Assembly: GCA_011050015.1 (NCBI GenBank)
Contig: DRGP01000029.1
Span: 1 to 36,120 of the forward strand
Direction of reading: 5' to 3'
DNA: 36,120 nt
From: Leeuwenhoekiella sp.
Lineage (GTDB): Bacteria; Bacteroidota; Bacteroidia; Flavobacteriales; Flavobacteriaceae
Of this stretch, positions 1 to 8,942 are shown one piece after another (the stretch's first letter is position 1; each line of letters starts with the position of its first letter). Made by a program: the position numbers and the translations under genes. The notes under the pieces are model-generated. The model worked only from the letters and a program-made list of their open reading frames with translations. It had not been told where the DNA came from and made no database searches.

Positions 1-31
1 AAGGCAACGTTTTACTATTGATGCCCAAAAA
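1..31. repeat. Left arm of 31-bp perfect inverted repeat
   Basis: The reverse complement of 1-31 is identical to 325-355. The match may continue to the left, because the window edge cuts this arm. The repeat covers the permease codons for FLGINSKTLP and sits at the junction of the two inverted gene pieces. Confidence 0.95.
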
Positions 32-334
32 TACCAGTATGAGCGCAGCGCCTATAAATAAATTTACCGGCTCTGAAACTAATGTGATTAACAAATCTTT
101 GATTTTTGTAGCATTGCTTCGCTGGGTCTGTTTGTTGAGCGCGTAATACCAGCGCATGGCCACTACGTAGAGAATGAGCAGAACAAATACTTTATTACCG
201 AGATCTGCCATAGCTGCTTTGGCCAGATAATCATCCCCCAGAAATTCAAGAATAAATGGAAAACAGGAAAGACCGGGAGCCAATGAAGGTATTAAGATTC
301 TGGCCGTTCTGTATTTAGGGCTGTTTTTTGGGCA
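1..334 (-). pseudogene. Central fragment of AEC-type permease, inverted relative to its C-terminal part
   Basis: Read on the minus strand, this stretch is open from a stop at 335-337 to the window edge. It encodes about 110 residues of a hydrophobic transporter, including the segments PGLSCFPFILEFLGDD, MADLGNKVFVLLILY and NLFIGAALILVFLGINSK. The pattern resembles the middle of auxin-efflux-carrier (AEC) family permeases. The last residues, GINSKTLP, are exactly the residues that begin the plus-strand fragment at 331, so both pieces belong to one protein whose halves now face each other. There is no upstream ATG. The N-terminal 80 to 100 residues expected for the family are missing, because the sequence to the right of 325 belongs to the other half. 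The AEC assignment is from recalled family appearance; the continuity of the two pieces is read directly from the sequence. Confidence 0.65.
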
Positions 335-355
335 TCAATAGTAAAACGTTGCCTT
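325..355. repeat. Right arm of 31-bp perfect inverted repeat
   Basis: Partner of 1-31 in opposite orientation, with 293 bp between the arms. The match ends on the left at a run of T (324 differs from its counterpart). This arm is continuous with the plus-strand C-terminal permease fragment. Confidence 0.95.
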
Positions 356-900
356 TTGTAGTAGGGGAAACCATGCAGCGGCTAAGCCTTATGATGACGC
401 CACTGGTGCTTCTTTTTATAGGTCTGGCGGTAAATATCAGAAAGAAACAGTTTTTTCAGATTTTGGCCATGCTATCCCTACGGGCAGGCTTTGTTGTATT
501 CTTGGCAACCATTCTCATCGCAACTACCGGATTGAGTGCTTCTAAAGATATCCTATTGCTATTGGCTTTTTCCCTTAGTGCTTGTAGTTTCTGGCCTTTT
601 GCTCATATTGCTGCTGTAGGAAGTCTGGAAGAAAACGTAATAAAAAAGAAACGCACGTTTAACGCTGATTTTGCTATTGGTATTTTGGCGCTTTCCTTTC
701 CGTTTTCGGTGGTGGTCATTTTGGGCGTACTTTCCAGCGGAACAGTATTCACTTCCATGACCAATCTTTTGCTTCTAGCTCTGGGGCTTACACTCCCGGG
801 TATGACCTACATCGCATTCAATTACCTCACAAAAATGAGCTTAAACGGCAAAAAATCGGCTAAAACCGCTTATAATTTACCTGTCAACGAACGTTCCTGA
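328..900 (+). pseudogene. C-terminal part of AEC-type permease (disrupted)
   Basis: This encodes 190 residues with five or six hydrophobic helices and ends in a normal stop codon before a terminator. The segment GETMQRLSLMMTPLVLLFIG and the following helices look like the C-terminal half of AEC permeases, which are inner-membrane carriers of organic anions or related solutes; the substrate cannot be told. There is no credible start: an in-frame TAG lies at 316-318, and the TTG at 328 falls within the internal codons LGINSKTLPF. The preceding part of the protein is on the opposite strand at 1-334. I therefore treat this as one half of a broken gene rather than a short protein. It is convergent with the DoxX gene. 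Confidence 0.7.
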
Positions 901-924
901 ATTCTAGAAAAAAAGTAAAACAAT

Positions 925-963
925 AAAAAAGGCCTGAAAAATCGAATTTTTCAGGCCTTTTTT
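925..963. terminator. Bidirectional intrinsic terminator
   Basis: An 18-bp perfect stem (925-942 with 946-963) has a 3-nt loop. It is flanked by A6 on one side and T6 on the other, with a GGCCTG/CAGGCC core. It lies between the convergent permease fragment and DoxX gene and can serve both strands. Confidence 0.9.
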
Positions 964-981
964 GGTTCAAATAAGTACTAT

Positions 982-1404
982 TTACACCGTTTTTGTTTTC
1001 TTCTTCAGGAGATAGTGATCCAGTGAATATTTACCGGGTCCTGTAATTAGTAAAAGTACATAGCACACCGCATAAAGCGTAGGCAACTCTTGCCTTGCCC
1101 AGCCATCGGGTACATGCACGATAAGCACGGCAACAAGCATGGTTATAAGTAATGGAATGGAAGCCAACCGCGTACCCAAGCCTATAATCAGTAATATAGA
1201 ACAGATAAATTCAGCAAATACGGCCAGCGCCAAGCTTGCGGTCATGCCCAAACCTATGGGGTCCATAAAAACGATTTCAGCATCGCCAAAAAGTTGCAAT
1301 AATTTGGGGACACCGTGTACCAGCATCATAATGGAAATGATCACTCTAAAAAACAAAAGCGCAGCATCTGTCGCTTTAAGATTAAGGTTAGTTTTGTAAG
1401 TCAT
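982..1404 (-). CDS. DoxX family inner-membrane protein
   Basis: A 140-residue protein with four predicted membrane helices (about residues 17-37, 54-76, 82-100 and 108-125). The first helix ends in MMLVHGVPKL, which matches the opening signature of the DoxX/DoxD-like family seen in many Bacteroidetes. Family members are small inner-membrane proteins; some act in thiosulfate:quinone oxidoreductase or in redox-stress complexes, but most are uncharacterised, so no reaction is assigned. The C-terminus is a basic tail (LLKKKTKTV). It lies 32 nt downstream of the metalloprotease gene on the same strand and could be co-transcribed. The terminator at 925-963 follows its stop codon. Confidence 0.85.
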   Translation of the reverse strand: MTYKTNLNLKATDAALLFFRVIISIMMLVHGVPKLLQLFGDAEIVFMDPIGLGMTASLALAVFAEFICSILLIIGLGTRLASIPLLITMLVAVLIVHVPDGWARQELPTLYAVCYVLLLITGPGKYSLDHYLLKKKTKTV

Positions 1405-1436
1405 ATATATCTTTTTAAGTTTATTACTATTGAAAA

Positions 1437-3902
1437 TTAAGCTTTTGGATCGAGAATGCGGTCTATGCGCTCATTAAGATCTTGAAGGTGAATGCTGCTC
1501 ATGTTGTCACCGGTTCGGTTTACGGCCCTTGCGGTGAGTGTTTGCAAGGTCTTGAGATCATGCCGCACCACCGCCCTGATATCTGACTGGCTCACGTCAA
1601 CATCGGTTGCGTTTCTGCCTTCCTGCTCGTGGGTCATCAAGTACTCTAAACGATCTATATAAGCACGTTGTAGATTTCTGCGGTATGTATCTATTTTATT
1701 ACCGCCATTTAGTTCGCTAAAAATACCGGTACGCAGGTCATCCATCATTTCGGCCAGTCCATACGCTTCTTTAGCTGTATTCAAGGTTTCATTTTCTATC
1801 ATCCTTGCCATACGTCCAAAATCAAGCAGATTGTTCAGCGTTCTTACCTGAACACCGCGTATGCGTTCCAGATTACCGTCATGCTCAATCTTATTGAGAA
1901 TGTTTTGGTCAATCATCCAGCTGGGCGTAGTAAATAGTTCATCCTGTAAAAAGGTAATACTCCCTTTTTGGCGTTCTTTCGCTACCGGCGTATATACGGC
2001 ACCTTCCTGATCATAGGTTTTATTATACTCATAAACACCACCCACATTATTTGAAACATGGCCCATATACCGGTTATACTGACTCAAAACCTGCCCGTAT
2101 AAGGTGGAGAGATCATCATAGTTCTTTCCATCTTCTTTTGTCCAGGTAATCAGGTTGGGTACGATACGTTTTAGATTTGCAATACCATACAGGCTTGCTT
2201 TTACCGCATCATCGCCCAGATCTTCGGTTTGTGAACTGGGATCTACGATATCGCGCTGCTGGCTGCCAAAACGGTACATGGGATCGCCGGCATGTTCCAG
2301 TATCCAAGCGTCCAACGTATCTTTTTCGCCTTCGGCGGAAGTACTTAAAATAGGTTTATACCCCCATTTAATGGCATATTTGTCATAAATACCGATGTTG
2401 GGCATTAACGCCACCCCTTTATCTTCGGGCTGCGCGACATAATTGAAACGCGCATAATCCATTATAGAAGGTGCTGTACCGTACTTTTTAGTAAATGAAG
2501 CAGAGCGCAACGAGTCAACAGGATATGCCACGCTGCTTCCCATATTATGTGGTAAACCCAAGGTATGCCCCACTTCATGCGAAGACACAAACCGAATCAA
2601 ACGGCCCATAATCTCATCTTTAAAAGCAACTCCCCGCGCCTCTTCATTGATGGCAGCGGTCTGTACAAAATACCAGTTGCGCAACAAGGTCATCACATTA
2701 TGGTACCAGTTAATATCTGATTCCAGAATTTCACCACTACGCGGATCGCTCACGTGCGGCCCATTCGCATTGGGAATTGGCGAAGCCAGATAGCGTACGG
2801 TGGAATAACGGGCATCTTCTGGCGACCAATCTGGGTCTTCTTCTACCGTGGGAGCCTCTTTAGCGATGATCGCATTTTTAAAACCAGCAGCTTCAAAAGC
2901 AACTTGCCAATCTTCTATACCTTGTTTAATAAAGGGTCTCCACTTTTTGGGCGTGGCGCGGTCTATATAATATATAATCTGTTTTTTGGGCTCCACAAGT
3001 TCGCCAGATTTGTATTTGGCCATATCCTCCTCTTTCACTTCCAGTCTCCAGCGATCCAGATATTTTATCGTTTTGCTCTCTTGTGCATTGAGGCCATAAT
3101 CTACCTGCCCACGGGCAAACCAACCTACACGCTGGTCATAATAGCGGCGGCGCATGGGTTCTTTGGGTAATAAAATCATAGAGTTGCTCATTTCTACCGA
3201 AATGGACCCCACGCTCTCATTGCTGGGCGGCTCTTTGGCCTTATAGGTTTTTACATGGCGAGACTCAATGTTTATAGGGTAACTTTTCAGGCTTTCTATA
3301 TAACTGCGATCGCCATCTACACTCGATATCTTGTAACGTTCCCGGTAATAACCAGGGATTCCCAGCGGTTGTACATCATCTTCATATAATTTATTCACCT
3401 GAATCACTGTGCTGGTGGAATCTTTGCCAAATGCCTTAATATCAAAAGCGAACAAAACAGGATCAAAATTCGAGTTTTTTACGGCCTCATGAATGGGAAG
3501 GGAATCGGCAGCAAACGTCTCATAAGAAACCACCCGCAAAAGGACTTTTTTCGATCTTTTTTCCCAGCGTAAAACCTGAGTATTGGTCTTACCACCACCA
3601 AAACCAATTTCTGAAGCGGTCTTTGCGATACGCGTAACCATGAGCATATCCCGGTTAAAGAGGCTGTCTGGGATTTCATAAAAATAGTCATCATTAACGG
3701 TATGCACGGCAAAAAGACCGGAGTCTGTCACCGCTTCTTTAGTTATAACTTTATCGTAAGGTTTAATGCTTTTTTTTGCGTCTTCTTTTTTTTCGGTTCC
3801 TGTAGAAGCATCCCCAGAATTTGATTTTTTTAAGCTGGAGCAGGAAATAATAATACAAGTAGAAAGTGCCAGTAACGGCCAGTAGTACTTTTTTGTTTTC
3901 AT
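1437..3902 (-). CDS. Zinc-dependent metalloprotease lipoprotein (DUF5117/DUF5118 type)
   Basis: An 821-residue protein with an SPII signal peptide: the hydrophobic stretch at 8-20 ends in a lipobox with Cys21, followed by a Ser/Lys-rich linker to about residue 45. The active site HEVGHTLGLPHN at 442-453 fits the extended HExxHxxGxxH metzincin pattern, with H442, H446 and H452 as zinc ligands and E443 as catalytic base. Before it lie regions resembling the DUF5118 (about 45-95) and DUF5117 (about 100-290) domains of this phylum-specific family; about 370 residues follow it. The length is normal. It probably acts at the cell surface or in the periplasm on peptides or proteins; the substrate is unknown. 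It is divergent from the mechanosensitive channel gene and may form an operon with the downstream DoxX gene. Confidence 0.9.
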   Translation of the reverse strand: MKTKKYYWPLLALSTCIIISCSSLKKSNSGDASTGTEKKEDAKKSIKPYDKVITKEAVTDSGLFAVHTVNDDYFYEIPDSLFNRDMLMVTRIAKTASEIGFGGGKTNTQVLRWEKRSKKVLLRVVSYETFAADSLPIHEAVKNSNFDPVLFAFDIKAFGKDSTSTVIQVNKLYEDDVQPLGIPGYYRERYKISSVDGDRSYIESLKSYPINIESRHVKTYKAKEPPSNESVGSISVEMSNSMILLPKEPMRRRYYDQRVGWFARGQVDYGLNAQESKTIKYLDRWRLEVKEEDMAKYKSGELVEPKKQIIYYIDRATPKKWRPFIKQGIEDWQVAFEAAGFKNAIIAKEAPTVEEDPDWSPEDARYSTVRYLASPIPNANGPHVSDPRSGEILESDINWYHNVMTLLRNWYFVQTAAINEEARGVAFKDEIMGRLIRFVSSHEVGHTLGLPHNMGSSVAYPVDSLRSASFTKKYGTAPSIMDYARFNYVAQPEDKGVALMPNIGIYDKYAIKWGYKPILSTSAEGEKDTLDAWILEHAGDPMYRFGSQQRDIVDPSSQTEDLGDDAVKASLYGIANLKRIVPNLITWTKEDGKNYDDLSTLYGQVLSQYNRYMGHVSNNVGGVYEYNKTYDQEGAVYTPVAKERQKGSITFLQDELFTTPSWMIDQNILNKIEHDGNLERIRGVQVRTLNNLLDFGRMARMIENETLNTAKEAYGLAEMMDDLRTGIFSELNGGNKIDTYRRNLQRAYIDRLEYLMTHEQEGRNATDVDVSQSDIRAVVRHDLKTLQTLTARAVNRTGDNMSSIHLQDLNERIDRILDPKA

Positions 3903-3991
3903 GAATACAATTTAATTAGGGTGAAATTTAACCCAATTATTTTGAATTATTTCCTTAAACCTCATTTCAACTAAAGTATTAACTTGCACTC

Positions 3992-5758
3992 ATGGGATAT
4001 TTTAGGCTTTTTAAGTTACTACCGGTTATTTTTTTAATGGTCATAAATAACGCTGCACAAGCTCAAAACAGTGTAGATACCACAAAAAATGGCGCCCCAA
4101 AACTGCCAGAAAAAGATCCTACCATAGCTGAAAAAGGCACGTATTCTAAAAATTCTATACAAGAATATAACGATGCGTATTATGTGATTAACAGGCTCAA
4201 CAAAAGCATCGGCCTGCCAGATAATAGCATAAACCTACAAACGCCACAAGCGACCCTAGAACATTTTATTATAAGTTGTAGAAATAAAGATTATGTAGCT
4301 GCCTCTAAGGCACTCAACTTAAATCTAATGCCCGATAATATAACCCAGGAACAGGCAGCCACCTTGGCCGAAAAGTTATATTTTGTACTGGAGCAGCGCA
4401 ATAATATAGAGTGGAACTCCCTAGCAGACCGACCTGACGGGCAAACCGATTTTAGCACCTCTACAAACAAAGCTATTGCTGGTAAACCACGGCGCAGTAT
4501 TGCCTTTGGCGAAATGGAGGTAGACGGTCGCGATGTAGTTTTACGTTTACAACGTGTTAAATATAAAGACTATGGAGCTTTCTGGACGATCTCACCAAAT
4601 ACCGTTGAAAATATCGACGCCCTTTATGCCATTTACGGGCCCCGCAAACTGGATCGTATGATGCCCGGATGGGCAAGACTGCGTTTCTGGGGAATGCCGA
4701 TATGGAAATTTATAGGTATGATCATCCTTATCATTTTATCTTATTTTATAGGAAAAATGAGTACCCTTTTATTTCAGCGTTTGTTTAAAAAAACAGGGCG
4801 CAAATGGATGCATACTATTACTAAAAAACTGGCAAAACCGGCAGGTTTTGCATTAGGGGTTCTATTTTTCTACATCCTTTTGAATAATTTAATTTCTTTT
4901 GCCGGGCCGTTTGCAGAAACGCTTTACGCCATTTTGCTCATTATAGTAATAAGCGCCATTACGTGGTTTATTATGCGTTTTATTGATTCATTTATGGTCT
5001 ATGTGGCGGAAAATAAAATAGGCGATGTCACAGAAGAAGAAAACGCAGATGCACGATTAAAGCTCACCTATATTTCTGTGGCCCGGCGCCTGGTCACTTT
5101 TATTGTTATCATCACGGCTGGTTCTATCATATTGTCGCAATTTAGATCTTTAGAAAAACTAGGGGTTTCTTTAATAGCGTCGGCAGGGCTTGCCACCATT
5201 GTGCTGGGTGTTGCCGCACAGAGTACACTGGGTAATATCATTGCCGGGATTCAGATTGCAATTACACGACCGGCGCGCATAGGCGATGTTGTAATCATGG
5301 AAGATGAGTGGGGCTATGTAGAAGATATACGTTTTACATATATGGTGGTACGCACCTGGGATCAGCGCAGGCTCGTGGTTCCGCTAAAAAAAATAATAAG
5401 TGAAACTTTTGAAAACTGGTCTATGACCAGCGCACACCAAGTACGCCCCATCGTGCTTTATGCAGATTATAGAATAGATGTTTCTAAGGTGCGCGATAAG
5501 TTTAAAGAATTGCTTGAGGATTCTGAGCTGTGGGATAAAAAACAGCAACCCGTCGTGCAGGTAACCGAGATGACTGAAGATGCTATAAAATTAAGAGCGC
5601 TGTGCAGTGCAAAAGATCCACAGGATACGTGGGACCTTCATTGCGAGCTTCAGGAGAAACTTGTGCATTATATAAGTACCCTGGAAGATGGCGTACACCT
5701 TACAAAATCAAGATTATTGATTCAAAATCGGTCTGAAAGGGCTGAAAATCCAAATTAA
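3992..5758 (+). CDS. MscS-family mechanosensitive ion channel with periplasmic N-domain
   Basis: A 588-residue protein. Residues 1-24 form a cleavable signal peptide ending AQA. A soluble, presumably periplasmic domain follows to about residue 230, and membrane helices lie near 238-256, 283-303, 310-332 and 365-385. The pore-lining TM3 of the MscS fold is at about 390-415 (GVSLIASAGLATIVLGVAAQ), followed by the beta domain (IGDVV, WGYVEDI) and the alpha/beta cytoplasmic domain to the end. Such channels open under membrane tension and release solutes on osmotic downshock. The soluble N-terminal domain makes this a long MscS variant; its role is not known to me. It is transcribed alone and converges on the barrel gene at 5890. 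Confidence 0.9.
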   Translation: MGYFRLFKLLPVIFLMVINNAAQAQNSVDTTKNGAPKLPEKDPTIAEKGTYSKNSIQEYNDAYYVINRLNKSIGLPDNSINLQTPQATLEHFIISCRNKDYVAASKALNLNLMPDNITQEQAATLAEKLYFVLEQRNNIEWNSLADRPDGQTDFSTSTNKAIAGKPRRSIAFGEMEVDGRDVVLRLQRVKYKDYGAFWTISPNTVENIDALYAIYGPRKLDRMMPGWARLRFWGMPIWKFIGMIILIILSYFIGKMSTLLFQRLFKKTGRKWMHTITKKLAKPAGFALGVLFFYILLNNLISFAGPFAETLYAILLIIVISAITWFIMRFIDSFMVYVAENKIGDVTEEENADARLKLTYISVARRLVTFIVIITAGSIILSQFRSLEKLGVSLIASAGLATIVLGVAAQSTLGNIIAGIQIAITRPARIGDVVIMEDEWGYVEDIRFTYMVVRTWDQRRLVVPLKKIISETFENWSMTSAHQVRPIVLYADYRIDVSKVRDKFKELLEDSELWDKKQQPVVQVTEMTEDAIKLRALCSAKDPQDTWDLHCELQEKLVHYISTLEDGVHLTKSRLLIQNRSERAENPN

Positions 5759-5889
5759 CCACCTTTTATTGAACTTTTTCTTTTTCTGCTTAAGCGAAAA
5801 AATTTATAAAAATCGGTCATTTTCAGCTTAAAATTAGCAATTTTTGACCATAGAACAGAAGTTTTCAAAGCATCGGAATAAGATAACAA

Positions 5890-6903
5890 TCACTTCCTTA
5901 TTTTTTGTTTTTTTATGACAAATGGTGTAAACCAGTCCCAGGTGACCCCAACTGATAATCGGGGAAAATTATCTACAAAACGGTAATTATAATCATCAAA
6001 ACCGAAAGAAAATTCGGCAAAAAAACCAAAATCATTATCCCAGGGATAAATAATACCTCGACTTTCAGAACGGTAAGATTCAGCTGAAGGATGTGAACCA
6101 AAGTGCAGGTAAACCTCCTGCTCTAATGAAAACCGCGCCTTCTTTAAATAGCCTGTATAACCATACATCATTTCCAGTTGATGTCGCCCATAAATAGCTA
6201 TATCATTGGGATTATAGCCGCCAAAGTCAAAAACCCCCATAAAACGGTTGTGATACAGTTGATAGGCAAGTGTGAACGAATGAATCTTCGTGGGTTTTGA
6301 AATACTGTCAAAAAGGTTAATTCTGTAATTCAAGCTAAAACGTGTCACATTTGTCGAAAAATTACCTGTTGCCCTGTTTAAGAGCGCAGCGAGATCAGTA
6401 TCATCTGTAATCGCATCATAGGCAGCGTTCCCGCCATCAGTACCTTCTTCAAATTCGGTAGAAAATGCAGCCCCTGTTTGGCCATTCGAGTAGTGTCCGG
6501 TTTCAAAAGCAGCCGTAAAAAAGTTATTGTTCTTTGTACTCAAAATGCGCTGCCAACCTAAAAAAGCCTTGTAGCTAGGGGTTTTTACCGGCTTAGAGTT
6601 TTCATTATACAATCTCAACTGGGGCTGCAGGCTGATGTAAATAGCATCGCCAGGTGTAATCGTATCTTTGCTCAAAGCTTCCCGGATATCGTTATAAATA
6701 CCGTAATAAACCACCGGCTTTGCGTCAAAAACGATGTTTTCGTAAGGGTTATTCCCCACGCCACCGGAAAGGTAAGGGCGCTTGGCGATAGGATAGTAAT
6801 CCTTAAAACCGCTATCGTCGCTGTTTATCTGGCCAAACATCCTACACGGAAGAAAAACAAATAAGGCCAATGCAATAAAAGATACATAATAAGGTTTTCT
6901 CAA
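5890..6903 (-). CDS. Outer-membrane beta-barrel protein, phospholipase A1 (OMPLA)-like
   Basis: A 337-residue protein with a signal peptide (1-24, ending in FGQ) and alternating amphipathic strands typical of a small barrel. Residues 137-141 read HYSNG, the HxSNG motif that holds the catalytic His and Ser of outer-membrane phospholipase A (H142 and S144 in E. coli PldA). A strand at about 181-192 (NFSTNVTRFSLNY) could supply the third catalytic residue, Asn185, in the place of PldA Asn156. An acidic 40-residue loop (about 148-180) separates the two, longer than in PldA. If active, it would hydrolyse outer-membrane phospholipids in a calcium-dependent way. The assignment rests on this motif and the barrel character; overall similarity was not tested. 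It is transcribed alone, downstream of the rny terminator. Confidence 0.6.
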   Translation of the reverse strand: MRKPYYVSFIALALFVFLPCRMFGQINSDDSGFKDYYPIAKRPYLSGGVGNNPYENIVFDAKPVVYYGIYNDIREALSKDTITPGDAIYISLQPQLRLYNENSKPVKTPSYKAFLGWQRILSTKNNNFFTAAFETGHYSNGQTGAAFSTEFEEGTDGGNAAYDAITDDTDLAALLNRATGNFSTNVTRFSLNYRINLFDSISKPTKIHSFTLAYQLYHNRFMGVFDFGGYNPNDIAIYGRHQLEMMYGYTGYLKKARFSLEQEVYLHFGSHPSAESYRSESRGIIYPWDNDFGFFAEFSFGFDDYNYRFVDNFPRLSVGVTWDWFTPFVIKKQKIRK

Positions 6904-7046
6904 AAAAATAGCTTTTAGGTTAAAAAATCAACTTCCTAGGGGTATATACGCGGAGTTTGATTCGAAAATAATTCTTCAATTTCGACCCAAAGAGTCGGGG
7001 AATAAGTTCCTCTAGTGGGATTTAGGCAAATTTACCACAAAGCTTT

Positions 7047-7068
7047 AAAAAACCCGCTACTGGGCGGG
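7047..7068 (-). terminator. Intrinsic terminator of rny
   Basis: On the minus strand, CCCGC (7068-7064) pairs with GCGGG (7057-7053) across a 6-nt loop and is followed directly by six T residues (7052-7047). It lies 80 nt past the rny stop codon and ends the zapA-6S-rny transcript. Confidence 0.75.
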
Positions 7069-7148
7069 CTTTGCTTTTATTAAAAATAAAGGAAGAGGTT
7101 TATCAATCTTAGCGTCTCAGATTAACACATGTTTTTAATCGTTTTGAG

Positions 7149-8720
7149 CTATCTAGCGATATTTATAGCGCGGGTTTCCCTGATAACGGTCACTTTCACC
7201 TGTCCCGGATAAGTCATATCCGTCTGTATTTTCTGTGATATCTCAAAGGAAAGCGCAGAAGCCTTATCATCATTTACCCGCTCACTTTCTACAATGACCC
7301 GTAGCTCGCGACCTGCTTGTATGGCATAGGCTTTTTTAACACCCTGAAAACCAAAGGCAATATTTTCAAGATCTTTAAGGCGCTGTATATAAGAATCCAG
7401 AACCTGCCTTCTGGCTCCTGGCCTTGCCCCACTGATAGCATCACATACCTGCACAATGGGTGCGAGCAAGGTTTTCATTTCGATCTCGTCGTGGTGCGCT
7501 CCTATAGCGTTGCAAACTTCAGGTTTCTCCCCGTTTTTCTCGGCCCATTCCATTCCTAAAAGAGCGTGTGGCATTTCGGTCTCGGTTTCTGGTACTTTAC
7601 CTATATCGTGCAACAGTCCGGCGCGTTTGGCCAGTTTGGGGTTTACACCAAGTTCCGCGGCCATCACCGAACATAATTTAGCTACTTCCCTACTGTGCTG
7701 CAGCAAGTTTTGGCCATAAGAAGATCTATATTTCATGCGACCCACCGCTTTGATCAATTCTGGGTGTAAGCCATGAATACCTAAATCAATTACGGTGCGC
7801 TTTCCTACTTCAACGATTTCCTGCTCTATCTGTTTACTTGTTTTTTGCACCACCTCTTCAATACGTGCAGGATGGATACGACCATCTGTAACCAGTTTAT
7901 GTAGAGACAGCCGTGCCACTTCACGGCGTACGCTATCAAAGCAGGATAAGATAATAGCTTCCGGGGTATCGTCAACAATAATCTCAACGCCGGTGGCGGC
8001 TTCGATGGCACGTATATTTCGCCCTTCGCGGCCTATGATCCTACCTTTTACATCATCGCTTTCCAAGTTAAAAACCGAAACGCAATTCTCAACGGCTTCC
8101 TCAGTACCTATACGTTGTATCGTGTTTATAATTATCTTTTTGGCTTCCTGTTCCGCGGTCATTTTTGCTTCCTCCACAGAATTCTGAATAAAAGCCATAG
8201 CATCTGTACGTGCTTGGTCTTTTAAGGATTCAACGAGTTGCTGTTTGGCCTCTTCAACAGGTAGCCCAGAAATAACCTCGAGTTGCTGTATTTTGCTCTG
8301 GTGCAGTTTATCTATATCAACCTTACGCTTTTCTAGATATTCAACACGGGTAGTATAGTCTTTTAACTTATCCTCGTACTCTGTTGTAAGTTTTTTATTC
8401 TTTGCGATATCACCGCCCAGTTGTGATTCTTTGTCCTTGATGCGTTTTTCGGCATCATTGATTTTCTTATCACGTGAGACAATCACTTTCTCATGCTCAG
8501 ATTTAAGTTCTATGAATTTTTCTTTGGCCTGAAGAATTTTATCTTTTTTAATGGATTCTCCTTCCTTATTAGCCTCTTTAAGGATGGTTTGAGCTTCTTC
8601 CCTGGATTTGGTGACCATTTGGGAGGCGTGGTTACGCTCTAGTAATTTAGCGGTTAAAAAGCCTATGAAAAGCGCAATGACCGCGACTATGAACAAGAGT
8701 ATGTAAAAATTGGTTTCCAT
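7149..8720 (-). CDS. rny: Ribonuclease Y
   Basis: A 523-residue membrane-anchored endoribonuclease that starts mRNA decay. Domains in order: an N-terminal membrane helix (about 5-25), a long charged coiled coil (about 30-190), a KH RNA-binding domain with [12 protein letters not shown] (226-237), an HD catalytic domain with H371-D372 in LLHDIGK, and the conserved C-terminal region ending [10 protein letters not shown]. The length and order match the family. The reading frame is open upstream to 8822, but I place the start at ATG 8720: it begins the typical [10 protein letters not shown] membrane anchor, and the upstream codons lie inside the 6S RNA gene. The 6S U-tract ends only 13 nt before this ATG, so rny mRNA probably comes from read-through or a promoter within the 6S gene. 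Confidence 0.95.
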   Translation of the reverse strand: METNFYILLFIVAVIALFIGFLTAKLLERNHASQMVTKSREEAQTILKEANKEGESIKKDKILQAKEKFIELKSEHEKVIVSRDKKINDAEKRIKDKESQLGGDIAKNKKLTTEYEDKLKDYTTRVEYLEKRKVDIDKLHQSKIQQLEVISGLPVEEAKQQLVESLKDQARTDAMAFIQNSVEEAKMTAEQEAKKIIINTIQRIGTEEAVENCVSVFNLESDDVKGRIIGREGRNIRAIEAATGVEIIVDDTPEAIILSCFDSVRREVARLSLHKLVTDGRIHPARIEEVVQKTSKQIEQEIVEVGKRTVIDLGIHGLHPELIKAVGRMKYRSSYGQNLLQHSREVAKLCSVMAAELGVNPKLAKRAGLLHDIGKVPETETEMPHALLGMEWAEKNGEKPEVCNAIGAHHDEIEMKTLLAPIVQVCDAISGARPGARRQVLDSYIQRLKDLENIAFGFQGVKKAYAIQAGRELRVIVESERVNDDKASALSFEISQKIQTDMTYPGQVKVTVIRETRAINIAR

Positions 8721-8733
8721 GAAGTATATATAT

Positions 8734-8912
8734 AAAAAAAGCCTACATCGGTCTGGATTTGAATAAACTCCTTTAAAGATAATCATAGGGCTAATGGACT
8801 GATCAAACTTCCGTGGTCCCAATAAATATCGGGAACGGCATGTTTTAACAACCCTAACTCACCCTTCTTAAAGAATATGTGTTGAGTTTACCAAAAAATA
8901 ACCAATGTAGGC
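8734..8912 (-). ncRNA. ssrS: 6S RNA (6S-Flavo type)
   Basis: About 179 nt on the minus strand between zapA and rny. The 5' end (8912-8902) pairs with the 3' end (8751-8741) in an 11-bp closing stem with one G-U pair, followed by U7 (8740-8734). A second helix of 9 bp joins 8892-8884 to 8770-8762, and a third of 6 bp joins 8856-8851 to 8791-8786. A terminal hairpin is formed by 8838-8831 and 8820-8811. Between the second and third helices is a large unpaired bubble. This rod with a central bubble is the hallmark of 6S RNA, which mimics an open promoter and sequesters housekeeping RNA polymerase. Position beside zapA also fits; E. coli ssrS lies next to zapA. The exact 5' end is an estimate. 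Confidence 0.87.
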
Positions 8913-8942
8913 AGTAATTGATTTGTTTTATGTCTATGAACG

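Noticed and set aside
1-355. Phase-variable invertible promoter or gene switch
   Set aside because: Flipping at the repeats leaves an in-frame TGA before the middle part of the permease, and no recombinase gene or promoter is seen; recorded instead as rearrangement or assembly fold-back.
3980-3986. Promoter box TAACTTG before the MscS gene
   Set aside because: One T short of TAnnTTTG and no -33 partner; not strong enough to annotate.
8723-8822. N-terminal extension of RNase Y (34 extra residues)
   Set aside because: It lies inside the 6S RNA gene, has no similarity to RNase Y, and the membrane anchor begins at ATG 8720.
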